Shown here piece after piece: positions 6,741-12,529 of a stretch of 17,045 bases of DNA (within the stretch, counting starts at the first letter, position 1; each line of letters starts with the position of its first letter). The notes under the pieces were generated by a model that was not told the DNA's origin, made no database searches, and saw only the letters and a list, made by a program, of their open reading frames with translations. A program made the position numbers and the translations under genes. Location of the stretch: the NCBI GenBank assembly GCA_038232215.1, contig JBBSIG010000030.1, forward strand, positions 1-17,045, read 5' to 3'. The DNA comes from JBBSIG01 sp038232215. Its GTDB lineage: Bacteria; Actinomycetota; Thermoleophilia; Gaiellales; Gaiellaceae.

Positions 6741-7730
6741 ATGAAGGCGGCTCGGATCCACGAGGACGGCGGGCCCGAGGTGCTCCGCTACGAGGACGCG
6801 CCCGACCCGGCACCGGAGGCGGGCGAGGTGCTGGTGCGCCTCAGGGCGGCGTCGCTCAACCACCTCGACCTCTGGGTGCGGAAAGGTCTGCCCTCGGTGC
6901 CGAAGCCCCGCATTCTCGGAGCGGACGGTGCGGGAACGGTCGAGGCACTCGGGTCCGGCGTCGAGGGCCTCGAGCTCGGTCAGCGCGTCGTGCTCAACCC
7001 GGGCCTCGAGCACGGTGAGAGCATCGGCGTGATCGGCGAGCACAGAGACGGCACGAACGCCGAGCTGATCGCCGTTCCGGCCTCGAACGTCTACGGGCTG
7101 CCGGACTCGCTCGGCTTCGAGGAAGCGGCGGCGTTCCCGCTCGTGTTCGAGACGGCCTATCGCATGCTCGTCACGAAAGCCCGGCTCGAGGCCGGTGAGT
7201 GGGTGCTCCTGTGGGGAATCGGCAGCGGAGTCTCGACGGCCTGCCTCGAGATCGTGAAGGCGCTGGGCGCCCGCGCGATCGTCACCTCCTCGAGCGACGA
7301 GAAGCTCGCGCGGGCGCGCGACCTCGGCGCGGAGGCGGGCGTCAACCACGTTGACGGCGACGTCGCAGGCGCCGTCGCGGAGCTCACGGGCGGTCGGGGC
7401 GTCGACGTCGTCGTCGACCACGTCGGCGAGGCCACGTGGCGGACGTCGCTCCAGGTCGTCCGACAGGGCGGACGCGTCGCGGTCTGCGGCGCCACGACGG
7501 GCCCGAATCCGCCGGCCGCGCTGCACCGGATCTGGTGGAAGCAGCTCACCATCTTCGGCTCCACGATGGGAACGAAGGCCGACTTCGAGGGTGCCTTCGA
7601 GCTCGTCGCGAGCGGCCGAGCGACGCCCGTCGTCGATGCGGTCTTCGCTCTGCCCGAGATCCGGGCGGCCCACGAGCGCCTCGAGGCCGGCCTGCAGCTC
7701 GGCAAGATCGTCCTGACGATCGGGCCGTAG
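6741..7730 (+). CDS. Zinc-independent MDR-family oxidoreductase (quinone oxidoreductase-like)
   Basis: The 329-residue protein has the GroES-like N-terminal domain (ILGADGAGTVEALGSG at 58-73) and a Rossmann domain whose nucleotide loop appears as GIGSGVS (159-165), followed by VTSSSDEKLARARDLGA. Catalytic zinc ligands of alcohol dehydrogenases are absent: the usual Cys-His region reads SLNHLD and the usual GHE reads GAD. The four-cysteine structural-zinc lobe is missing too, with a short NPGLEHGESIGVIGEHRDG segment instead. It therefore most resembles zinc-free quinone oxidoreductase or enoyl reductase-type members that use NAD(P)H; the substrate cannot be told. It is transcribed divergently from queG with 32 bases between the starts. 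Confidence 0.85.
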   Translation: MKAARIHEDGGPEVLRYEDAPDPAPEAGEVLVRLRAASLNHLDLWVRKGLPSVPKPRILGADGAGTVEALGSGVEGLELGQRVVLNPGLEHGESIGVIGEHRDGTNAELIAVPASNVYGLPDSLGFEEAAAFPLVFETAYRMLVTKARLEAGEWVLLWGIGSGVSTACLEIVKALGARAIVTSSSDEKLARARDLGAEAGVNHVDGDVAGAVAELTGGRGVDVVVDHVGEATWRTSLQVVRQGGRVAVCGATTGPNPPAALHRIWWKQLTIFGSTMGTKADFEGAFELVASGRATPVVDAVFALPEIRAAHERLEAGLQLGKIVLTIGP

Positions 7731-7770
7731 CCGACTCGAGCGAGCGGTGCAAAAGCGGACATCTCCCGCA

Positions 7771-7936
7771 CGGACGTGGCCAGCGCCCTCGTGGCCAGCG
7801 CCCTGGGGCCTGGACCCGTCCGGAAGAGCCGGCTCAGGTCGCCGACCGCCCGGCTGCTCTTCGGACGCTGGGCGCCTACACGAAGCGTCCTCCGTTTGCA
7901 GACGTGTCCAGCGCCCTGGGGCCTGGTCAGGTCCGG
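7771..7936. repeat. Cluster of palindromic and direct repeats between convergent genes
   Basis: GTGGCCAGCGCCCT occurs at 7776 and 7791. The latter copy extends to a 23-base unit (7791-7813), repeated at 7904-7926 with one mismatch. Each longer unit has a CGCCCTGGGGC core inside an imperfect palindrome: 7771-7783 pairs with 7810-7822 (11 of 13), and 7898-7911 with 7923-7936 (10 of 14). A further hairpin pairs CGTCCGGAAGAGC (7817-7829) with GCTCTTCGGACG (7856-7867) with one bulge, and encloses GGTCG-C-CGACC (7837-7847). The whole 212-base convergent gap is occupied by these elements. I see no open frame worth calling. Possible roles are transcript ends or a REP-like element. Confidence 0.7.
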
Positions 7937-7942
7937 GCGAGA

Positions 7943-8791
7943 CTAGACGTCGCGGTAGCGGGCCTCGACGAGTCCGAAGACCGCGTAGGCGAGCAGGCCG
8001 ACGGCCACGAGGCCGAGCAGCCACGACCCGTAGCTCTGACTCGCCAGCTTCTGGAGGGCGCCGTCGAGACCGATCGCGGTCTTCGGCTCGTAGTCGAGTG
8101 CCGCCTTGACGACGAAGACCCCGATCAGCCCGTAGACGACCATGCGGGCGAGCAGCCCCACGGTGCCGATTCGAGCTCCCCACTTCCTCTCGGCCGCGCT
8201 CATCTCGCCGGCCTTCCAGTGCTCGAGGAACTTCCTCGTCACGCCGCGGTAGCCGTTCCAGAGGCCGACGCCGACGATGCAGAGGCCAGCGATGCCGACG
8301 AGCCACGTCCCCGCAGGCCAGCTCAGGACGTGTGCGGTCGCCCTGTGCGCCTTCGCGTTCTGCGAGCCTCCCCCGCCCGAGCCCGTGAGGATCTTGATCG
8401 CGCTGAACGTGAGACCCGCGTAGATGACTCCCCGGCCGAAGTAGGCGGCACGCTTGGCGAGGCCCTTCGCGCCGTCTCCCTCGTGCTCCCTGTCGAAGAA
8501 GCTCTGGACGAAGCGCCAGAGCGCATAGCCGGCGAAGCCGATCGCGATCAGGACGAGCAGCACCTTGCCGAAAGACTGCTCGGCGAGAGACGCGAGCGCG
8601 CCCTCCCGGCTCGACGCCTTGCCCCCGCTCCCGAGCGCCAGCTTGAGCGCGAGCACGCCGACGATCCCGAACGAGACGCCCTTCGCCGCGAGTCCGAGCC
8701 GCGCGAGCGTGTCGACCCACTTGCTGTTCGGGGCGCGGCCGGCAGCGCCCCGCGCCTGGCGGGTCAGATCTCCGAGTCGTGTATTCGACAC
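7943..8791 (-). CDS. DUF1206 family six-helix membrane protein
   Basis: The 282-residue protein shows the DUF1206 layout: three repeats of a helix pair, each with a small-residue-rich Gly motif. Predicted membrane helices are at about 32-53, 76-98, 118-136, 161-181, 208-231 and 255-276. Repeat signatures are LGLAAKGVSFGIVGVLALKL, YFGRGVIYAGLTFSAIKI and LLARMVVYGLIGVFVVKAAL. The family is widespread in actinobacteria and other bacteria, and I know of no established function. The GTG at 8791 has AGAGG (minus strand, 8803-8799) seven bases upstream. That ribosome site lies in the loop of a perfect 7-bp GC hairpin whose 3' arm touches the start codon. The gene ends facing the oxidoreductase gene across the repeat cluster. 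Confidence 0.88.
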   Translation of the reverse strand: MSNTRLGDLTRQARGAAGRAPNSKWVDTLARLGLAAKGVSFGIVGVLALKLALGSGGKASSREGALASLAEQSFGKVLLVLIAIGFAGYALWRFVQSFFDREHEGDGAKGLAKRAAYFGRGVIYAGLTFSAIKILTGSGGGGSQNAKAHRATAHVLSWPAGTWLVGIAGLCIVGVGLWNGYRGVTRKFLEHWKAGEMSAAERKWGARIGTVGLLARMVVYGLIGVFVVKAALDYEPKTAIGLDGALQKLASQSYGSWLLGLVAVGLLAYAVFGLVEARYRDV

Positions 8792-8811
8792 GGCCGGGCC
8801 TCTACCCGGCC
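8792..8811 (-). promoter_or_regulatory. Hairpin presenting the ribosome-binding site of the DUF1206 gene
   Basis: On the minus strand GGCCGGG (8811-8805) pairs perfectly with CCCGGCC (8798-8792). The loop is TAGAGG, and its AGAGG is the only plausible Shine-Dalgarno sequence, seven bases from the GTG. The structure could modulate translation, though it could also be fortuitous in GC-rich DNA. Confidence 0.45.
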
Positions 8812-8855
8812 CCCCGATGCTGTAAGCGCGCCCTCGAGTGGCCGATCGAGATCTT

Positions 8856-9155
8856 CTAGCCGAAGCCGAGGATGAATTTCGCGTCCTCGGACATCCGGTC
8901 GGGCGTCCACGGCGGATCCCAGGTGAGCTCGATCTCGACCTCGTCCACCCCCGGAACGGCGGAGGCGACGTTGTGGATGTCCTCCTGGATCATCGGCCCG
9001 GCGGGACAACCCATCGAGGTCAGGCTGTGGATCACCTTGATCTTCGGCCCCTCGATCTCGACGTCGTAGAGCAGCCCGAGATCGACGATGTCCATCCCGA
9101 GCTCGGGATCCTCGACCTGCTTCAAGGCCTCGACCACCTCGTCCTTCGTCGGCAT
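8856..9155 (-). CDS. MIP18/DUF59 family protein (SufT/PaaD-like Fe-S assembly factor)
   Basis: The 99-residue protein has the family hallmarks: DPELGMDIVDLGLLYD at 16-31, a conserved cysteine C50 in SMGCPAGP, and the C-terminal WDPPWTPDRMSEDAK at 79-93. Members such as SufT act in iron-sulphur cluster assembly or delivery, and PaaD relatives in maturation of specific enzymes. No suf genes are adjacent, so the client is unknown. ATG 9155 is chosen over an upstream in-frame extension because the 68 extra residues are low-complexity and unlike the family. TACACT also ends six bases before this ATG. The glpX-like gene ends 49 bases upstream on the same strand. Confidence 0.9.
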   Translation of the reverse strand: MPTKDEVVEALKQVEDPELGMDIVDLGLLYDVEIEGPKIKVIHSLTSMGCPAGPMIQEDIHNVASAVPGVDEVEIELTWDPPWTPDRMSEDAKFILGFG

Positions 9156-9161
9156 GAGGCG

Positions 9162-9167
9162 AGTGTA
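9162..9167 (-). promoter_or_regulatory. -10 element of the SufT-like gene (leaderless type)
   Basis: Minus-strand TACACT is followed by six bases (CGCCTC) and then ATG. There is no Shine-Dalgarno sequence. The same hexamer with the same spacing stands before the glpX-like gene. Confidence 0.55.
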
Positions 9168-9204
9168 GACGCCCGGCGCGACTCCGGGGAGCCTCGGGGA
9201 GTTG

Positions 9205-10212
9205 CTAGAAGCCGAGCAGCCGTACTTCTTCACGCCGCTCGCGCGCGAAGAAATGGATCCCGTCGATGAAGCGGACCCAGTTGCAGCGAGTGCACATGAC
9301 GAGCGAGTGCGTCCGCGCGCTGTCGGCCAGGAAGCGGACGCCGCGCAGGATGTCTCCATTCGAGACGCCGGTCGCAGCGACGATCACCTCGCCGGCGGCG
9401 AGGTCGTCGATCGAGAACACCTGCTCGATGTCCTCGACGCCGTGCTCCCGTGCCTGCTCGATCTCGGTGCGGGTGGTGGGCCAGAGCTGCGCCTGCAGCT
9501 CGCCGCCCAGGCAGCGGAGAGCCGCGGCGGTGAGCACCGCCTGGCGCGTGCCTCCGATCCCGATCGAGAGATGGTCGTTCGTGCCCCGGATCGCCGCCGA
9601 GATCGACGCCGTCACGTCGCCGTCCTGGATCAGCTTGATGCGAGCGCCGGAGGCGCGGATCTCCTCGATCAGATCGTGGTGCCGGGGCCGGTCGAGGACG
9701 ATCGTCGTGATGTCGTTGACCCCACGCCCGAACGCTTCCGCGATGGCTCTGATGTTGTCGCCCACCGGCTTGGCGAGGTCGATGCTGCCCCGCGCTCGCG
9801 GGCCTACGGCCATGCGCCGCATGTACATCTGGGGCAGCGTCCGGAGCCCTCCGGGCTCGCCGACGGCGATCATCGACATCGCGCCGTTGCCGCCCCGCGC
9901 GACGACGCCCCTTCCCTCCAGCGGGTCGAGCGCGAGATCCATCGCCTCCCCACCCCGCCCGACCGTCTGCCCGACCGCGAGCGGCTCGTCCTCCTCGGCG
10001 CCGATCACGATCCGGCCCTCGACCGGGAAGTCCTCCAGCGCGGTCAGCATTCCCGCGGACGCCGCCTCCTCGGCCGCCTCGCGGTCCGCGCGGCCGAGCC
10101 AGCGCGCCCCGGCAAGCGCGGCCCGCTCGGTGACGCGTACGTAGGACTCGCAGAGGCAGTGAGCCCTGCGCTCGACCGGCGACTCGACGGGCTTCTGCAC
10201 GGCCTGCGCCAT
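9205..10212 (-). CDS. glpX: GlpX-like class II fructose-1,6-bisphosphatase with altered active-site motifs
   Basis: The 335-residue protein aligns along its length with class II FBPase (gluconeogenesis, hydrolysis of fructose 1,6-bisphosphate): RVTERAALAGARWLGRAD at 26-43, DLALDPLEG at 92-100, MYMRRMAVGP at 129-138, RPRHHDLIEEIR at 175-186, QDGDV at 196-200, GIGG at 218-221 and ATGVSNGDILRGV at 280-292. Metal-site D96 and E99 are kept. The usual DPxEGT reads DPLEGRG, so the catalytic Thr is missing, and the usual GGxPEG reads GGTRQA, so the metal-binding Glu is a Gln. It may be a paralogue with another substrate or low activity (inference). ATG 10212 is chosen over 10338: the extension is not family-like and TACACT lies six bases before this ATG. 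Confidence 0.85.
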   Translation of the reverse strand: MAQAVQKPVESPVERRAHCLCESYVRVTERAALAGARWLGRADREAAEEAASAGMLTALEDFPVEGRIVIGAEEDEPLAVGQTVGRGGEAMDLALDPLEGRGVVARGGNGAMSMIAVGEPGGLRTLPQMYMRRMAVGPRARGSIDLAKPVGDNIRAIAEAFGRGVNDITTIVLDRPRHHDLIEEIRASGARIKLIQDGDVTASISAAIRGTNDHLSIGIGGTRQAVLTAAALRCLGGELQAQLWPTTRTEIEQAREHGVEDIEQVFSIDDLAAGEVIVAATGVSNGDILRGVRFLADSARTHSLVMCTRCNWVRFIDGIHFFARERREEVRLLGF

Positions 10213-10218
10213 GCGGAG

Positions 10219-10224
10219 AGTGTA
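10219..10224 (-). promoter_or_regulatory. -10 element of the glpX-like gene (leaderless type)
   Basis: Minus-strand TACACT is followed by six bases (CTCCGC) and the ATG at 10212, with no ribosome site between. Its -35 region, at about 10242-10247, falls inside the inverted repeat at 10235-10258. Confidence 0.55.
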
Positions 10225-10234
10225 GACCTCCCCG

Positions 10235-10258
10235 CCGTCTCGGCCGCGTCCGAGACGG
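10235..10258. promoter_or_regulatory. Perfect 9-bp inverted repeat in a divergent promoter region (candidate operator)
   Basis: CCGTCTCGG (10235-10243) and CCGAGACGG (10250-10258) are exact inverse complements around CCGCGT. The repeat lies between the divergent -10 elements of the glpX-like and nuclease-like genes and covers the expected -35 positions of both. A dimeric regulator bound here could control both directions (inference). Confidence 0.5.
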
Positions 10259-10262
10259 GAGC

Positions 10263-10268
10263 TATCCT
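10263..10268 (+). promoter_or_regulatory. -10 element of the nuclease-like/hpt unit
   Basis: TATCCT fits TAnnnT and ends eight bases before the ATG at 10277. GAG next to the ATG is too close to act as a ribosome site, so a leaderless or nearly leaderless transcript is likely. Confidence 0.5.
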
Positions 10269-10276
10269 GATTCGAG

Positions 10277-10645
10277 ATGGCGGCCGGAACCGGCGATTTC
10301 CAGGCAGAACGCGGGTCCGATCCACCCCGCTTCGGCAACCCGTGGGAGCACGAGTGCGCGAAGATCTTCGACTACTACGGAATCGCGTGGCAGTACGAGC
10401 CGACGACGTTCGTGCTCGCGGAGGGTGAGGACGGCCGCGTCGAGGAGGCGTTCACGCCCGACTTCTACCTCCCCGACCAGGATCTCTACATCGAGATCAC
10501 CGTCATGAAGCAGTCGCTCGTCACCCGCAAGAACCGGAAGCTCCGGAAGCTGCGGGAACGCTATCCGAACGTTCGGATCAAGCTCTTCTACAAGCGCGAC
10601 ATCGAGCGCCTGGCCCAGCGATTTCGCCTCGAGCTCGCCTCCTGA
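10277..10645 (+). CDS. Small PD-(D/E)XK nuclease-like protein
   Basis: The 122-residue protein has an N-terminal helix with WEHECAKIFDYYGI (23-36), followed by FTPDFYLPDQDLYIEITVMK (59-78), a basic helix TRKNRKLRKLRERYP and a final strand VRIKLFYKRD. D62 and E73 in TPDFYLP...YIEIT match the acidic pair of PD-(D/E)XK nuclease folds, with T75 where Lys is usual; K78 or nearby basic residues could substitute. The substrate is unknown: it may act on DNA or be a structure-specific or degenerate member. Its stop TGA overlaps the probable CTG start of the phosphoribosyltransferase gene (CTGA at 10642-10645), so the two are probably co-translated. Confidence 0.75.
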   Translation: MAAGTGDFQAERGSDPPRFGNPWEHECAKIFDYYGIAWQYEPTTFVLAEGEDGRVEEAFTPDFYLPDQDLYIEITVMKQSLVTRKNRKLRKLRERYPNVRIKLFYKRDIERLAQRFRLELAS

Positions 10646-11184
10646 CCAGCGGCCTCGCCCACGAGCGCCTCGGCGAGGTCTATCTCACCGCCGAAGAGAT
10701 CGCGGCGCGAGTCGGCGAGCTCGGCACGGAGATCGCGGGCGACTACGACGGGCGCGAGCCGCTGCTCGTGGCCGGCCTCAAGGCCAGCGTGGTCTTTTGC
10801 GTCGACCTCTCCCGAGCGCTCGCGATCGAGCACCAGCTCGACTTCCTCGAGATCGCCGGATACGCCGGCGCGGAGATGGGCGGACACGCGCGGATCAAGC
10901 TGCTCAAGGACCTCGACGCCGAGATCGACGGCCGACACGTCCTGATCGTCGAGGACGTCGTGGACACGGGCCTGACGCTGAACTACCTCTGCAGGACGCT
11001 GTCCCTCCGCCGGCCCGCCTCGCTCTCCGCCGTGACGCTGCTCGACCGGCCGTATCGCCGCCTCGTCGACGAGCTGCCCGTGCGCTACGTCGGATTCACC
11101 GTTCCGGACGAGCTGTTCGTGGGGTACGGCTTCGACTTCGAGGAGCGTTACCGCAACCTGCCGGACCTGCACGTTCTCCGCTGA
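10642..11184 (+). CDS. hpt: Hypoxanthine(-guanine) phosphoribosyltransferase, probable CTG start
   Basis: The enzyme transfers the ribose phosphate of PRPP to hypoxanthine or guanine (purine salvage, cytosol). Seen from the CTG at 10642, the 180-residue product has YLTAEEIAARVGELG near the start, loop GLKAS (45-49), the PRPP motif VLIVEDVVDTGLT (100-112) with E104, D105 and D108, and the C-terminal FVGYGFDFEERYRNLPDL. The first in-frame ATG (10768-derived numbering) or any other ATG would delete the conserved N-terminal strand and loop. I see no ATG, GTG or TTG in the short stretch upstream, so the CTG overlapping the upstream TGA is the best start, with a family-typical N-terminus. No clear Shine-Dalgarno sequence is present, so re-initiation by coupling is likely. 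Confidence 0.88.
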   Translation: MTSGLAHERLGEVYLTAEEIAARVGELGTEIAGDYDGREPLLVAGLKASVVFCVDLSRALAIEHQLDFLEIAGYAGAEMGGHARIKLLKDLDAEIDGRHVLIVEDVVDTGLTLNYLCRTLSLRRPASLSAVTLLDRPYRRLVDELPVRYVGFTVPDELFVGYGFDFEERYRNLPDLHVLR

Positions 11185-11208
11185 GCGCCGCACGTCAAGG
11201 CCACCGAT

Positions 11209-11227
11209 TTAGGCTAAGCTAACTTTT
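11209..11227 (+). promoter_or_regulatory. DtxR/IdeR/MntR-like metal-regulator operator at mntH
   Basis: TTAGGCTAAGCTAACTTTT matches the IdeR/DtxR 19-base consensus (TTAGGTTAGGCTAACCTAA) at 14 positions. It ends directly at the ATG of the NRAMP gene and contains the -10 hexamer TAAGCT (11215-11220), seven bases before the start codon. A metal-bound repressor here would block transcription directly, fitting repression of Mn/Fe uptake when metal is plentiful. Confidence 0.7.
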
Positions 11228-12502
11228 ATGATGTCCACGCGCGCAGAGGGAATCGCGCGGCCGGTCGGCCGGGGCGAGCGCGTCCTCCGCGGCCAGGGAC
11301 GCCTCCGGCTCCTTCCCTTCCTCGGCCCCGCCTTCATCGCGTGCGTCGCCTACATCGACCCGGGCAACTTCGCGACGAACATCGCCGGCGGCTCCAAGTT
11401 CGGCTACACGCTGCTCTGGGTGATCGTCGCCTCGAACCTGATGGCGATGCTGATCCAGACGCTCTCGGCGAAGCTCGGCATCGTCACCGGCCGGAACCTG
11501 CCGGAGGTCTGCCGCGAGCAGTTCTCCCGGCGAACGTCGATCGCGCTCTGGGTCCAGGCCGAGGCGATCGCGATGGCGACCGACCTGGCCGAGTTCCTCG
11601 GCGCTGCCATCGGTTTCCACCTCCTGCTCGGCATCGGCCTGTTCCCTGCCGCGCTGCTCACTGGCATCACCGCGTTCGCAATCCTCGGTCTCCAGCGCTT
11701 CGGCTTCCGCCCGCTCGAGGCTGTGATCGCGGCGATGGTGGGCGTGATCGGCGCCAGCTACGTCGGGGAGCTCTTTCTCGCCGACCCGCCGCTCGGAACC
11801 GTCGCGCGGAACGCGGTGCTGCCCCAGTTCGCGGGCAGCGAGTCGGTGCTGCTCGCGGTCGGGATCATCGGCGCGACCGTGATGCCGCACGTCATCTACC
11901 TGCACTCGGCCCTGATGCAGAACCGGATCACGCCCGAGAACGACGAGCAGGCCCGACGGCTCTACCGGTTCACCCGCATCGACGTCGTGCTGGCGATGTC
12001 GCTCGCCGGGGTCATCAACGCCGCGATGCTCGTGATGGCGGCGAAGGTCTTCCACGGCAGCGGCCTGCTGAACGTCGACTCGCTGGAGACCGCGCACCGC
12101 ACGCTGAAGCCGATCCTCGGCGGAGCGTCGAGCGTGCTCTTCGCGCTCGCGCTTCTCGTGTCCGGCCTGTCGAGCTCCGCGGTCGGCACGCTCGCCGGCC
12201 AGGTCGTGATGCAGGGCTTCATCCAGCGTACGATTCCGATCTTCGTGCGCCGGTCGGTCACGATGCTGCCCGCGTTCGTCGTGATCGGGATCGGGGTCGA
12301 CCCCTCTCGCACCCTCGTGATCAGCCAGGTGGTCCTCTCTTTCGGCATCCCCTTCGCCCTCGTGCCGCTCGTGATCTTCACGAGCCGCCGGAACGTCATG
12401 GGAGCGCTCGTGAACCACCGACTGACGACCGCGGTCGCGGTCGCGGTCGCCGGCCTGATCTCGGCGCTGAACGTCTTCCTGCTCTACCAGACCTTGCTCT
12501 AG
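11228..12502 (+). CDS. mntH: NRAMP-family divalent metal (Mn2+/Fe2+) transporter
   Basis: The 424-residue membrane protein is of normal NRAMP length, with about eleven hydrophobic helices. The metal-binding DPGN of helix 1 is at 44-47 (YIDPGNFATNIAGGSKFGY) and the helix 6 motif ATVMPHVIYLH is at 216-226 with M219 and H221. It imports Mn2+ or Fe2+ using the proton gradient. The choice between Mn and Fe cannot be made from sequence alone, but the DtxR/IdeR/MntR-type operator at its start indicates metal-dependent control. ATG 11228 and ATG 11231 are both possible. No ribosome site precedes them, which fits a leaderless transcript from the TAAGCT -10. It is convergent with the M23 peptidase gene, with 27 bases between them. 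Confidence 0.92.
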   Translation: MMSTRAEGIARPVGRGERVLRGQGRLRLLPFLGPAFIACVAYIDPGNFATNIAGGSKFGYTLLWVIVASNLMAMLIQTLSAKLGIVTGRNLPEVCREQFSRRTSIALWVQAEAIAMATDLAEFLGAAIGFHLLLGIGLFPAALLTGITAFAILGLQRFGFRPLEAVIAAMVGVIGASYVGELFLADPPLGTVARNAVLPQFAGSESVLLAVGIIGATVMPHVIYLHSALMQNRITPENDEQARRLYRFTRIDVVLAMSLAGVINAAMLVMAAKVFHGSGLLNVDSLETAHRTLKPILGGASSVLFALALLVSGLSSSAVGTLAGQVVMQGFIQRTIPIFVRRSVTMLPAFVVIGIGVDPSRTLVISQVVLSFGIPFALVPLVIFTSRRNVMGALVNHRLTTAVAVAVAGLISALNVFLLYQTLL

Positions 12503-12529
12503 CGAACGACCGCAGCGCGAGGACCGTTC

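Noticed and set aside
7771..7936. CRISPR array
   Set aside because: There are only two full units and one partial copy, unequal spacing, and no cas gene nearby.
6705..8720. A 671-codon minus-strand open frame across the oxidoreductase and DUF1206 genes
   Set aside because: It is antisense to one real gene and out of frame with another; no domain is visible.
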